A DNA stretch of 64,000 nt from Mangifera indica (lineage: Eukaryota; Streptophyta; Magnoliopsida; Sapindales; Anacardiaceae). Made by a program: the position numbers and the translations under genes. The stretch is from the NCBI RefSeq assembly GCF_011075055.1, contig NC_058150.1, positions 7,254,001 to 7,318,000 of the forward strand, read 5' to 3'. Each line of letters opens with the position of its first letter. The first letter of the stretch is position 1. Below, piece after piece: positions 1 to 13,501 of the stretch. The notes below the pieces were generated by a model that saw only the letters and a program-made list of their open reading frames with translations, was not told where the DNA came from and ran no database searches.

Positions 1-1200
1 TTATGTTGCAGGCCAACCCTAACCCATTAACATGTTTATTTTGTCATTCTAAAAACGTTAATAACCTTAGTATCATCTTAACCTAAGACATCAATAATAC
101 AATAAGATTATTGTAATGTTGAACGACTCTATTAAAAGGTTATGATAAATCTTAAATATCATGATTGTTTATTAATAACCTTATGCACACATATGCATGT
201 TGTCAGCATGTTCACCTGATTGACCCACCAAATAATTTCATATATATGGTAATCCTAACATATATATAATAAATCTTTGAATGGACGATAGTGTATTTGA
301 TCCTTAGATTTTATATCACCAAAATGTCTTGTACACTAATAGGTCTACTTTGACACTAATTTAACTTACTATTTTATCTATAGTTATACATACGGTAATG
401 GTTAACTATATCAAATAGTGTATTGAGACTATAATAGATCAATATCTAGTTCATTGCTTTAGGGTATGAGAGAAAAAAATCTTGTCACATAGTTTGGTTA
501 TGTTAACATACTACAAATCTATTACCATACCGGAATTGAGTCATTATTCAATCTATTATTAGTTTAGTTGTTACTTACTTGACTAATCAAACTTCAATAT
601 CAAGGTAGGTAGAAACTACTTTTGTATAAGTCATGATGAGATATTTTATGATAAAAGGATTATATTGCATGTCAACCATATTGTTGACAACTAAAATTAG
701 TATTTCATTGATTGTTCTATCATTTAATAGATCATAATGTTTATATTAGAGGTTGCTCTTGGAATGTGAATTGAAGGTTGACTAATTGTAGATAAGTCAT
801 GATTATATTCACTATCAATATAATAGGAAAATCTATGGGTTACACACAACAAAGGTTAATTGTCAAGTTTTATAGGATTATGTTCACTGTCAATATGATT
901 ATTCTAAAGACCACTTTTAGTCTATAAATAGAGGTCTGACTAATAATACATTACTCACAATTTGTTTACTGTCAACACAACATGAGACTGATAGGCCACA
1001 CATAATAAGACTTGACTGTTGAGGTTCAAAAGCTTAATGATTATAGCAGATCACTCTCAATAACAGAAAATGCTAATTTGATTTCTATTAGACTTAAACT
1101 AGTTGATTGCTTACTTAAGGAACCAATAAGTGGTAACAAAATTAAAGAGGGACTAAGATAAGGTATAAAGAGTAGGAACGCCCATTTTATCTTAAGAAAT
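1..1200. repeat. LTR-like dispersed repeat, copy A (truncated at window edge)
   Basis: Non-coding repeat that shares an ordered series of short motifs with two other stretches of this window (56.33-57.8 kb and 58.67-60.1 kb). The shared blocks include TGTTCACC-GATTGACC near 209, a TTTGACACTAA block near 348, and a GAGACTATAATAGAT block near 428 followed by a GAGAGAAAAA block. All three copies are diverged and have stop codons in every frame. Motif order is conserved, which fits LTRs or a non-autonomous retroelement rather than chance. The left end is cut by the window. Class is inferred, not proven. Confidence 0.5.
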
Positions 1201-4007
1201 TATTGTTTTGATTTTTTGCATTAAAGAATGTTTTTTCTGTGATTTAAGTTTATTTGGGTTTGACTTAGATGAGTCATAATGGAATGCTCATTCCATCACC
1301 AAGAATAACTATTTCAAAATATTACTAATTAAGCAAAGTTTTCGTCTTTGGCCGAAACAACAACCCTATCTCGTTTTTCCTCTTTCTTGATCTACCATAA
1401 AACTACACTAGCACCTAATTAGAGTCCCTTTTGGCCTCTCCACATTAAGTGATTGGATCTCATTGCCTTGTGTGGGTGAGTAGTGACTGTCCTACAATTG
1501 GATGGATTTGTAAAAGCCACATGGAGAAGATTTGAAAAAGAAGTTGCCAAATGTAGGTATGTATTCATCCAAACTCGTTTTTATTGAAATTTCATTCAAT
1601 TTTACCTTCATTCTTGATTGGGGATTCCAAGCCAAATCTATATGTTTCTATTACCCATGTTGTTTGAGATTCTCAACAAGTTTGACCTTAAAACTTTTTT
1701 AACCTATTGAATGTATGAATCGTACTTTTTCACTCAAAACCTAACTTTATTAAAAAAAATCATATCATTATAAGGGCATAAATCATAAAAATTAAAATAA
1801 TAACTTTTTTATAAATCTCACTTTAATTTTAAACATGACAATTTGACCTTTTTAGAAGTTCAAAATTCTATAATTCAATTCCTAAGATTCAAGTTTGGAA
1901 ACCTTAGTTGTCACAACTGTCACTTATCAAGACTTAAATCCATCAAAATTGTCACTCACCCAAGCTTAAAACCATTAGACCAATTATCTACCCATTCCTA
2001 ATGCCACCACCAAAACCACCCAACATGATATTTTAGCTCTTTAACAAAGTTCAAAAACTTGCAATTCAACTTTTATAATTCAAGTTTGAAAATCATAGCT
2101 ATCATGACCACCACTTGCCCAAATCTAATCCACCAAAATTGTCACCCATCAAAATCCAAACCTACTAAAACCATTTGTAAGGAAGGAAATGGTGAAAGTG
2201 AAAGGTTAAAATGAGGGTGTTGATGATAAATTTGATATACAACTAAGTATTTTAAAATTTTGTTAATTTTAAGTGATATGATAATTTTAAAAAATGAATT
2301 AGTTTAAAGCAATGTTGTAATATAAATTTGTATCACTGTGCTTAGATTTCTTTGGTTGACAAAATTGAATTTTGGGTAAGTGTAATATATGCAATTAGTG
2401 AGTGAAATGTGTTTTAATGCCAAACTTTGTGTTGGAAAAGGAAAGTACCCTTTGGATAGATTAAATAAAAGATTAAAGGTCCATAGTCTCGGGGATTTTG
2501 AGGTAAATGTGTGGCTATGGAGGGAAGGGTTGGTGTAGTTGTGATGACAAAGGAAAGTCTGAGTTATAAGTGTACCATGGAGGAGTTAGAAAGGTGAGGG
2601 CTGTGGGTTTCGATTGTTTGAGGAAAGGTACATAAAAGGAGAAGTGAAGATAAAGCACAAAGAGAGAGAGGCAACAGAGAAAGAAAGAAAGAAAGAAAGC
2701 AAGCAAAACAAAAGGGGTGGTTGTGGAGAAAAGAAGAGAAGAAAAGAGAATGAGATAACATGCCAATCTTAAAAAAAAAAAAAGCAATAATTAGGAAAAA
2801 TATGAAAATTTATTCTATAAATTATCAATAAAATTATACATATTTTTTAAATAAATAATTAAATATATAAATAATATATTATTATATTATTAAATAATTT
2901 TAAATTAAAATATAATAATATATAATTTATGTGTTTAATTAAATATTTCAAAATATATGAATATATCATCGCGGTAAATTAATTTCGAAAATCAACCCAA
3001 TGGGACCCCACAGCCCACAGATATCACAAATTTTCATTAAAATTAGGACAAATCGCACGGTCGATTTGCACCCTTAAATCTTTTTTGCATAAATCAATCA
3101 AAATACGGTATCGGGACCATATCATGTGATATGGGATGAAAGTCTAGTTAGATGGGTCCATCATTCTTATTCTTACACGTGTACTAGTACAAATGTCACT
3201 ATCATAGGTTAGCAAATCAGATGGGCACCCAAATTGAACGAAGCCAAAGTAAGCTGACAAGTATTTTCACTTCTATGGCATCATTTCAGATTTGTTTTCC
3301 TTCATTCCCAATTCCCAAATTACCTTCGGAAACTGATTTTTAAAAATTTTCTTATAAAAAAGTCTATAATTGGATTTAAATTGTAAAATTAAATAGAATA
3401 GTTTAAAATTTTAATTTAATTTGAATTGATAAATTTTTAAAAAATAATTTTTAATTTAGATTATAGTTTAAGTTATTTTTAAACTAAATTAAACTGTAAA
3501 TTATATTTTTTTAAAATACATATATATATAAGTATAATTAACAAAATTTTTTAATAAGTAATTAAATGGATAATTTATTTTTATATTTATTTATATATAT
3601 TTTATATTTTTATATTATGTTCTTAAATAATATATAATTTTAATAAATTTAAATGATAATTTAAACTAAATCTAATTTTTAATTTAATTTAATTCGATTT
3701 AAAATATAAAATAATTTAATTTAAAAATAATCGAAATTTAATTTAAAAATCCCACAAACTACGTTAAATTAGATAATACACTATTTATCTTTGTTTATAA
3801 ACATTCTTTTTGGCAGTAAGAATTGAAATACACTGTGTTGCCGCTTGAGGGCATAGGAGGGGTGTCACATCAGCCGTGGGGGCTGTAGCAGCCAGTGGTG
3901 TGCGTGAGTGAGAAGGCGAGAGTTCTGTCACCTAACTCCTTCTCAGCCCTCATGCGTGACAGGCTGACAGCCAATGTAAAGCACAAAACTTTGTTTATTT
4001 ATTTATC
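1201..4007. other. A+T-rich intergenic DNA, no gene seen
   Basis: No coding exon recognised. It holds a purine-rich strand near 2515-2760 with a short GAAA microsatellite (about 2680-2699); the long Phe/Leu/Ser-rich reading frame on its opposite strand is a composition artefact. Very A+T-rich foldback-like DNA follows at 2780-2960 and 3330-3780. A short G+C-rich patch at about 3835-3975 stands out from its surroundings but has no recognisable product. Confidence 0.5.
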
Positions 4008-4962
4008 GGGAAAAGGACTATTTCCCACCCATTTTTTAAGCCAATTTCAAACCTATATTCATAGGAGATAAAAAATCGTTTTTTTAACCCATAACCAAAC
4101 TATCGTCCAATTTTTTAGTTAGGGACAAAGACAGAATCGTTATTTTACTATTTATATTAAAAGTTATAAAGTTTATTACTTTTTACTCCTCTTAGATTTT
4201 AGAAACTAACATTTCACATTTATCTAAAGTTTTTAAACTTTGAAAACTAATATTTTCACCTTCAAACCTAGGGTTTTCATATTTTTCAAAATGCAGTCAC
4301 CCCCATAACTTTCAAAACTAGCAGTTTCACTTTCGTTCTTCAACTTCATCTTCCGACGTCATCTTCGACGTTGTCACCAGCTTCCTCCTTCTCCTGATGC
4401 GATGACAGTGGTGCGATGAAGAGATCTTCATTTGCTCGTCACATAGTGCGACGAAGAGGCAAAGATCTCTTCGTCGCTCCACCCAGACAATGAAGGATGA
4501 CGCTTCGTCGTCCTTCGTCACTTGTCGCGTCATCCAGACGCGACAACGAAGGATGACAAAGCGTCATCTTTTGTCTGTTCTTCTAAATCTGGATGACACT
4601 TCGTTATCCAGATCTGGGAGATGAAGGGACACCATTCGTCCTCCTTTATAGTCAGAGATGGGAGATCGGTCGAATGCGTCAGCCTTCGATAGTGGCCAGA
4701 GAAGGAAACAAACCTTAGAGGTAAAATCTAAACTTTTTAAACTTTGAGGATGAGTTAGTTGTTAGTTTTTAAAACCTAGAGGGTGGAATGGTGAAATTTT
4801 AAAGTTTTAAAATTTAAAATAATAAAATGACAATTTTACCCCTATCTCTAACTGAAAAATTGGACGATAGTTTAGGCATGGGTGGGAAAAAAAGTTTTTG
4901 ATCTCCTGTAGATATAAGTTTGAGAGTGGCCTAAAAAATGGGTGGAAAATAGTCCTTTTCCC
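4008..4962. mobile_element. Mutator-like foldback element with 9-bp target duplication (MULE/MITE, copy 1)
   Basis: The element begins GGGAAAAGGACTATTTCCCA and ends with the inverted counterpart (GTGGAAAATAGTCCTTTTCCC). The terminal inverted repeats run roughly 150 bp each and include a matching pair of TTAGTTAGGGAC and CTCTAACTGAAAAA-type blocks. The flanks carry a perfect 9-bp direct repeat TTATTTATC (3999-4007 and 4963-4971), as expected for Mutator-superfamily insertion. The interior (about 4330-4680) contains no transposase. It is built of short repeated and inverted GCGACGAAGAGATC-like blocks, so it would form hairpins. A second member of the family is at 23720-24648. Confidence 0.85.
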
Positions 4963-4990
4963 TTATTTATCAAATTGTTTTTAAAGATAT

Positions 4991-5894
4991 GCCAAAAGAC
5001 TTGTTTCTGGCAAGTTATATTGAACTCACCAATTCTAACCCTTTTAATTTTTAAAAGTTTAAAAATTTATCTATGAAATCATTTTTATTAAAAATTTTAA
5101 TTAAAATTAAAAATAAAATTATCATTAAATAAAAAAATTTTAAAAACAAAACTTTTATCACATTTTTCTTTAATTTAAAATTTTCATAATTTTCATTTAA
5201 AATTTTTCTTCAAAGTTTAAAAAGTAATAATTTTTCTTCTAAAATTTTTTTCCTCTTTTCTCTAACGATAATCCATCGTCTCTAACCATTGACCATCTTC
5301 CCTCTCCCCGTGTCTCTCTCTTTTTTCTCTCTGACCATAGATCAATGAAAATCATCTAAAAATTCAAATGATTTTCGTTCAAAAATCCATACAAAAAGTC
5401 ATCTGGATAATGACATCCAGACAAATTGTCTAGACTAGTCATCGTCCGAACGATTCATCTAGATGTTATTGTTTAGATGAAAATCGTCTAGATTTTTAGA
5501 TGACTTTTCGTTTGGATTTTTGGATGAAAATTGTTTAGATTTTCAAATGATTTTTGTCTATCCATGGTCAAATAGGAAAGAGAGAGAGACCGGGAGAGAG
5601 AGATGAGACAGAAGGGGGAATGACTGATGGTCGAAGATGGTGGATCGTCATCGAAAAAAAAAGAGAACCTTAGAGGAAAATTGTTACTTTTCAAATTTTA
5701 TGCGGAAAAAAATGAAATTTTTAAACTTAAGAAATAAAATATGATAAAACTTTAATTTAAAAAATTTTTAAAGTAAATAACGATTTTATCTTTAACTAAA
5801 ATTTTTAATAAAAATAATTATATTGATGAATATTTAAATTTTTGAAAATTAAAAATAAAAATTTGAGATTTCAAGGTGGGAACAAGTCTTTTGG
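4991..5894. mobile_element. Long-TIR foldback element, related family
   Basis: Starts near CCAAAAGACTTGTT and ends with the exact inverse AACAAGTCTTTTGG. A+T-rich arms extend inward for about 250 bp on each side. The centre (5270-5660) is a quasi-palindrome of repeated GATGAAAATCATC/GTCTAGATGA-type blocks. No transposase is present. A clean target duplication was not found: flanks show only an imperfect AAGATA(T/A) match. It lies only 28 bp from the preceding Mutator-like element. Confidence 0.65.
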
Positions 5895-6511
5895 TCTTGA
5901 AGATAATATAAACTGATGCAATGGCTAAAAGCAAATTTAAATCTTGAAATCACATGAAATTCCCACTTCTGCATCTCTCAAGAAACTTCACAGTTTCCAA
6001 TTTTTTTACTGCAAACCCGATAATTTGAAACAAATCTTGATTCTTTGCATATTCCACTTCAACAAAGGACAAGATAACAGGTACAGGTAGGCTCCATCAC
6101 AAGGAAGAGGGAGAGAAATGTAGAAACAGAAAGCCTCAATCAAGCAAAATTATTCCACCAAAAAGTGTATGTGGAAAGCTTCCCTCTCGACTACCGATAC
6201 TATCGGCCTTTTCTTTTCATTGTTTTTTTCTTTTATCTCCCTTTTCCAACCTTTATTTCTCTTTCGCTTTGGGTTTTGGGCTGCAGGGTCCCTTAGTTTC
6301 AGTAATTTTTACAGTCTCAAAGCTAGATTTGATGCAAAAGCCCCCCTCCAGAAAGAGAAAAAAAAGAGGCCAATATGCTTCAAAGGGAAAGATTGTTTTG
6401 GAAAGTTGTATTGGTAATTGAGTTAGCAAAGTGGGAAGAAAAAGTGTAATCATAGAGTTGTGAATCCGGGTGGAGGGACCAGCGACGTGTACGGTAGCTT
6501 TTTTTTTTTTT
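5895..6511. other. Intergenic, no gene seen
   Basis: Both strands have reading frames of about 80-94 codons here (6169-6417 plus and 6253-6537 minus). They overlap each other, have low-complexity Phe/Ser/Leu or Lys content and resemble no protein I know, so I treat them as chance frames. Confidence 0.4.
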
Positions 6512-7425
6512 AGGGGCAAAAGGACTACCTCTCGCATAAATTTTAATTTAACCTAAAAAATATATTTAAAAAATTCAAACACCTATTTATAAATAAACTG
6601 TTTGTTAAATTTTTTATTAGAAGTAAAAATAAAAATATTATTTTATTGTTAATATTAAAAAACATAAAATTTATTAAATTTTTCTTTTTAAATTTTAAAA
6701 ACTAATATTTTACCCTTATTTAAAATTTTCATATTTTAAAAAGTAATATTTTTTCCTTCAAACCAAAGGTTTCAATTTTTTCAGATTGTTGTCACCCCTT
6801 ATAACTTTCAAAAACAATATTTTCACCCTCGTTGTTTAACTTCACCTTTCAACATCTCTTCCGACTTCCTCCTTTGCTTGAGTTACGAGAAAAGGTGGTG
6901 CAACGAAAAAAGAAAGATCTCTTCATTGCACCACTGTGTGACGAAGAGGCACCGTGTGACAAAGAGAGTATCTTTGTCACACCACTGTAAGATAAAGAAA
7001 CAATTCTTCGTTTCACCAGTGTTTACTGTTAGCTCAAGCAAAGGAGAATTCCGAGAGGACGTTGGAAGAACGTCGGAAGAATGTTCGAAAGTGAAGTTCA
7101 AGAGTGGGGTTAAAACTGCTATTTTTCAAAGTTTTTGGGGGTGATTGAGTTTGAAAAATATGAAAACCTAGAGAAAAAATATTACTTTTTAAAGTTCAAA
7201 AATTTTAGATAAAAATAAAATTGTTAGTTTTTAAAATTCAGAAAAGAAAATATAATAAATTTTATTTTTTTAATATTAATAATAAAATAATAATTTTATT
7301 TTTACTTCTAATAAAAAAATTTAATAATAATTAAGTTATAAATAAATATTTAAATTTTTTAATTATTATATATAAAATTTTAAAATTAAATTAAAATTTA
7401 GATGAAAAATAATTCTTACACCTTT
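6512..7425. mobile_element. Long-TIR foldback element, interior like the 4.0-kb element
   Basis: A+T-rich arms at about 6520-6740 and 7190-7425 are inverted relative to each other. The interior (6790-7090) carries the same GCAACGAA/GACGAAGAGGCA/AGATCTCTTC blocks as the element at 4008-4962, including an ACTTTCAAAA-type shoulder on one side and its inverse on the other. Ends are diverged and no target duplication could be read. Reading frames in the interior are not conserved between copies, so they are not genes. Confidence 0.55.
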
Positions 7426-10400
7426 TTTGAAAGGAGGAATCCCAATCACACCGATAGAATCTCAAATCCAATTATAGTCTATGATCACTAACTTTGATAA
7501 ATGAAAAGTTTGGTTAACCCTAAAAAGCATGGCGAATGGTATGGTTTGGTGAGTCTGAATCTGACCCCAGTTTCTCTGGCTTCTTTCCAGACATTTCAGC
7601 TGCAAAAATTTGTCGTATATTTGCCTACGGCCTTGCATGCCCCTTCTTTAAGGTCATTGATAAAAACTGGAGAGAGGACTATTCAGAAAATGTGCCCCCG
7701 TGAGAAGACCATAGCAAATTAGACGCCACCGTTATCATGATGTGGGCTTTTTTGTTGTTGCGAAACTTGAAGAGGCTTGACATGAATTAACCTGTTCATA
7801 TTTTGAATAAGTTTTTTCAGCAACTTTTGTTACAATAATTTCTTCGCATAAAAAACTACTAAACGACTAGCCAATTTCACCAGATCAAGACAAACTCTAA
7901 AAGCTAAAGGGTCCATGTTCATCTCATTTTTGCTCTTTGTAATTTAGGACCTTTTTCTTCTGATATGACCCCCCTGTCTTCATCATCGGAAGAGGAATCC
8001 ATGTAAAATAGGAAAAAACATGTGAACAACCAGATGACAGAGCAAAAGCTCCTTTTTTTTAGATAATTTGAGTGATAAAAAATATAAAATTTTTATATAA
8101 GAGCATAAATTTGAGACATACAGATAACAAATCAAAATCAAACTCTTGACAAATTTAGAGGTTAATTATTGAACCTAAGATCTGCTTGAAGAGATAGTCA
8201 GACTTAAATAAGATTTTTTAAATATCTTTATATATTTGCACGAACCAAGATTGTTAAAAGCTGGATTTATCGGTGCTCTCATAGAAAATAAAGGGGCTGG
8301 ATGCTTTGAATTTTGTAAAAATATTCATTTTAGAACCATGAGCTAGGAAACCAAATTACCATTGAAGAGGGCATTTTAACTAGTTATGTTTCTCCATTAC
8401 TTGAAAGCTCAGTGTGTTTGGCGGAAGAGACATTAAGGAAACAAGTTTGAAATTCACAACTAAAAGCATCGTAAGTTTGAAATATTGGAAGGAGGCAGGT
8501 AAGAAAGACTGCAGAATAGATTTTCCTGTCTGTTTAAATCACTCCAATTCATAAAATAATAAAACTATGTATACATTTTAAAAACTTAATTAGATACACA
8601 AATGTTATATAGTTATATATCTGATTAATTTTGAATTAAAAATAAAATAATATTTAATTATATTATGATATATCATTTATATATTTAAAAATATTTACAT
8701 AACATTACTTTTTGCAAAATTACTATATTATAATGAGCAACTTTTTGTTATTTTGGCAAAAGCCGAAAAAACCCCACATTGTTCCATCACAAATTGAGCA
8801 CTCAATATGGAATGAAGACAAAAGAATAATGTTGAAGGCACGTTTGCTAAGATTGAGTATTGATGAAAATCATTTTAGGATCGTCAAGGTACCTTGTCAC
8901 TCTAGTGATTACTCTCTCCATTGTGGTTTTGTAGATGGAAATGGAAACAACACTGTCAAATGAACAATTATCAATATAGTTTTATGCATAAAAAATTGTC
9001 TGGTTCCCATTCTCAGTGCGGGCGATTATGATTATTGAATGAGTCCACAAATTATCAAAAGAACCAGGCTAGCAATAGCCAATAGCATCAAGCAAAAGTT
9101 GAAAAGTGTAGCACTTTTTGGCCCCATGTATGAGAACCAAGTAATTCCTTCATAAGGAATCAGCTGCCAATGTGTGGCAACCTGTATGGGCCATGACCGA
9201 GAGACATATGAGTGAATTCAGACTATACCCACTAAGGCCCATTGAAAAATCAAAGAGTAGTGTCAAATGAGGGAATCCTATTTGCTGAACGCCGTCCAAA
9301 ATTACATGGTTCTATCGTTCATATACATTAATCCAAAACCCATCTCCCATATATTTATATTGCTAGGTCTGTTTATGCGTAAGATTTCTCTTTGAAAATC
9401 ATTTATCTTTATTCTTTCTTCCAACATCATTTCGTTCAAGGAAGATTACAAAAAAATAATTCAGGTTAAATTTCACCAAGTTTGGGAAATGATTTCATGT
9501 ATTTGAATAGTCCTCCTTTCCTTGGATTATTAACAAGTGATATTATTTGGATGGTTGTTCATTTAATTCTTATTTTTGACTAATTATTCTCGAATAAAAT
9601 ACTAATATGTGAGTCTTTACAGTAAGTTTCAAGGTAAAACAATAAAGTGTCCTTATTTTGATCTATCAAGATCATTATATTGTTATGCCTTTTCAGCCAA
9701 GCATTCTGATGTGAGAATCTATACTAACGAGAAATATACAAAATGGAGTGTAATATTACACAAATAAATGACGGTGATCGAAATCAAAATTAATAGTGTA
9801 ATTTGTGAAAAACAAAATAGAGAAAACAAAGAAGTTCTTGAAGTTGTTCGGGCGATTGCTCAAGACTTTACATTCATTGTTATGTTATTAAATCTTCTAG
9901 CTAAAATTTAACATAATCATTGTAAATGATCTAAATCAATCTTTAGAAGAGTTACCATACCCCTCTCCTTCCTCTATACAATATTTTACTTTTAGGATAA
10001 AAGTTTATTGAGTAAATCAAGTAAGAGATATGTTATAGATTAATATATTCAATTTAATTCTCTAAAAGAAAGTTGTTGATCATGTTGTCTCAAGAAAATG
10101 GGAGAAAATATTACCATGATTTGCATTTCACATTTGTAGGTAATGATGGAATATGATTAAATGCATCACGAAAGTGCAAAGATTTGTTCTTCAAATTATT
10201 ATTAAAGTTTGAACTTGACACATTAATGAGATTTTGGGATATGAATAATATTATCAAGTTCTACTCTGATTGTTATTTTTTGTGAAAGAGTTTTTACTCA
10301 TATTTTGTGTTAATTTGTGTGTATATGATGTGGTTGGTCACTTTTTTATGTCATTTTCATGAATTTGACTATAGAGAAGTCTAATAATACAACAATTGCA

Positions 10401-13400
10401 CCCTAATTTTTGAAGTTCAAGTAGTGCTTTAAAAACATTTTACCTTTTTACACAGATGAGCGACATGTGGATATTTTAGATCTATTGCTTTGCAACATGT
10501 TGTGATGATAATGTCTTCACCTTGCATTTAAGGCATTTCATGTGCATGTTATATGCTTGTGGCAATGATTCAAATTGCCAAAATTTCTTATTATAAGCCT
10601 CCATAGATTGAGGGCATGCATCCTTAACTTAACTTGAATGGTCATGAATTTTTACCGTTTAACGTTAACTTTTCTATAAAAATCTTTGAATAGTCACACC
10701 TTAAAGATCCTTAAAGCCTTTTCCAAAGATAATATTTTATTTTTTTTTGAGTAAATATGTCTAGAAAATCTTTTGTACCCAAACTTATCGGAGCATTTTT
10801 AGCACATTATTCACAAGGTAATCTCTCTTAGTTTAGTTGTGCCTCATATGTGGTTTACTTTTGCATTATTTGTGTTGCTTGAAGGTTTTCTATGCTTGAG
10901 ATTTGGATGTGTGGTTTGCGAAGATTATAGTGTTCATCGTATTTTAGGGTGGAAACACATCATTAGGGCTTTTGCATTGAGTTAAATGTTGATGGAAACT
11001 CATAGGTAGTCTTTTTTATTTCAATTTGTTGGTAGAATTTCAACTATTATTTTTTTTGAAAGTTTTTTGACTTTGCATCATTTCACATATATAAGATTGT
11101 CAACTTATCATCTTTTTTAATTAAATAAAAAAAGGGAATGGGGAGACTACAATCAAGGTCTCACCTTAAAGGGATCACTTTTTTTAGCAATATTCTTATT
11201 TTTCCCTTTGTGTAGGATTCACAACACATATCATAGTGAGGATATGAGGAAAAGAATCGTAGACCCACAGGAGAAGATGGCATGTTTGGACAAGTCTCCC
11301 CCTTTCCCCTCTCCTCCTCTCCACCCCACCATAGATATCAAAGGTAGCCTACATAAGGCTACCCATACCTCAAAAAGAGCATGTGCTCTCCCATTCACTA
11401 ATTCTCAGTCTTAAGAGGCTGAATAAACTGGTAGGTTATGTCCAAGCTTCACCTTGATAACTTCAATAGTCAAAGAGAGCATCTAAAAGGAAACCTGGGC
11501 ATGGTTTTAGGGTTTTATTGTGCTTGTAAGGCTTAAAAGGTTAGATAGTTTAATTTTCCTTCATTCTTCACTTTTATTTGACTTACTCCAAGTATTGATT
11601 TGATCATTGTTTTTTTTCTTATTCCTAGCTTCTAAGTATGCTCCTACTCTTCTACAATGAGCCTCCTCCTCTTGGACAATGATAAGTAGGGGTGAGAAGA
11701 CAACTTGCTTAAGGGAGAGGTGGCAACCACAAAGGAATGATTTCTGGTCATAGAGTAAAGGTTGGTCAATACTAAGAGAGCTTTTAAGGTTGAAGTCAAA
11801 ACTTAATGGCTCAAATTGGTTGCCAAGGAGGAGTATTTGAAAAGGAGAGACTTTAACTTCATCAAGCTATAATTCAATCTACTGAAGAAAGACAAGTTTA
11901 TATGCTTTAAGACGAAACAAGTCAATAAGCAAAAAGAGTGGGCAAAGTGGCTTAAGGCCTACCTCAAGGAGGTCATTAGGAATAATGTTGAGTTGAGGGA
12001 CAAGTTGGTTGTAACTAAGGTTGAGGTAAGGGATAAGGGCATGAGTATTCTCTTCAAGATCTTCTACTATATTTAATTATAATTTTCTAACCACAACTAC
12101 TTATTTCTTGGTGAAAACTAATGCAAGATAGGCGTAGATGTAGTTGTGATCTCATTTATAAGGATGAATAGAGTTGATGTTTCAATTAGACAAAAACGAT
12201 AAACAAGAAACTATGCAAGTTGCACCAAATTCTTAAAAAAACAAATCTAAAATTTTACTAGATAATTGATTTATTGAAGAAATGAAGAAAAATTACAAAA
12301 ACTATGTAATTTAAATAAGCTTTACTTCTTAATTAGAATAGGATAACTTAAACATATAAAGAAAAGAAGTTTGACTAGAAATATGAATTTTAATTAGTTC
12401 CAAATTCTAGGAAATTTTGAATTTAGAAAATAAATTTTAATAGGCTTTAATTGAGTTTTTTTAAACAATTAAATCCTAAAATCTGTTTATTTCATAAATT
12501 AAAATATAATTCTTTAAAGCCTTATAAATTAATTTCATAACAATAAAAAATTGACTTTAAATAAAAGACTCTTAAATACAATAAAAAACTTGAATTAAAA
12601 CTCTAATTAAAATTGTCTTACACAGTTTAGAAATTTCATACGCATATGACTCCACATCATCATGTCATATCACCATGCCACGCCACACTATGCCACATTG
12701 CCACATCATTCCAAATCATCATATCATGAAAGCTATGTTGTATATGTCATCCACCATTCTTTTCTCTTGTCCTGAGTCTTCAATGTCCTTGATATCTTTC
12801 ACCTTACCACCCTTTTGACATGGTTCTTTCTTCTCTTGATTCACCTTTTTCACCCAACCTCTCTTACCTTGAATCTTCCTTTAACCTTATTTTCCCATGT
12901 TTTAGTCCTATTTTTCCTTCATGAGTTAAAGGTTTGGTTCCCCATCAAAAGCTTTACAGAGCAAGTTGAGGAGTGAAAGTAGTAGTATGCTTTTGAGAAG
13001 GTTCATGTCACTCAATGGTAAGGAACAAAGGTTGAGGTTGAGTTGAGGCTCAAACTTGTAGCTAGTGTTCGAAAATAAGCTAAAGCTCATCATGATACAA
13101 ATTCCACTTCTTATACGGGTCCTTGTTGTAGGAAACCCACTTTAATTTCCTACTCGAACTCTTAAGAAGATGCTCAACAAGACTCAACTATGTGAACTCT
13201 CCTTTTTTTTTAATTGAAGGTGCAATGCGGCCTTTACATTAATGAATAAAGAAATTTTATTTTTTGCACTATAAATTTACTTACGTGAATAGTGGACATA
13301 AGAAGAGTGAACATAGACTTAAGACAAAATAATAAAACTTAAGTGTTTAGGTAATTGAACATAAGCTTTGAACAATAGTCATAGGATCTTAAGAACAATG

Positions 13401-13501
13401 GGATTTCCTGTTAGTTTAGGGTTTCAACACAGATGAACGAGATAAGCATGCATCCTTCAGGTCTCAACTTGCAGTATGCAATTTTTTGAACTGAGGCGGA
13501 G
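7426..13501. other. Intergenic; one degenerate Lys-rich coding-like patch
   Basis: No intact gene seen. Frames at 7501-7722, 8712-8963 and 11208-11414 are short and unrecognisable. At about 11760-12060 (plus) there is a stop-interrupted stretch reading KTKQVNKQKEWAKWLKAYL and then EVIRNNVELRDKLVV. It looks like an old coiled-coil or gag-like coding remnant, but I cannot name it. The rest is A+T-rich DNA. Confidence 0.35.

Noticed and set aside
2515..2787. 90-residue minus-strand frame, hydrophobic, could be taken for a membrane peptide
   Set aside because: It is the complement of a purine-rich low-complexity stretch with a GAAA repeat; no conserved motif.
4327..4533. Frame in the foldback interior, similar in flavour to frames at 6883-7101 and 24085-24273
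   Set aside because: Residues are not conserved between copies and the DNA is made of short inverted blocks; an artefact of the transposon.
9700..10100. Looked for tRNA genes and structured RNAs here and in other non-coding stretches
   Set aside because: No cloverleaf with A and B boxes was found by eye; a tRNAscan-type run would be needed to exclude them.
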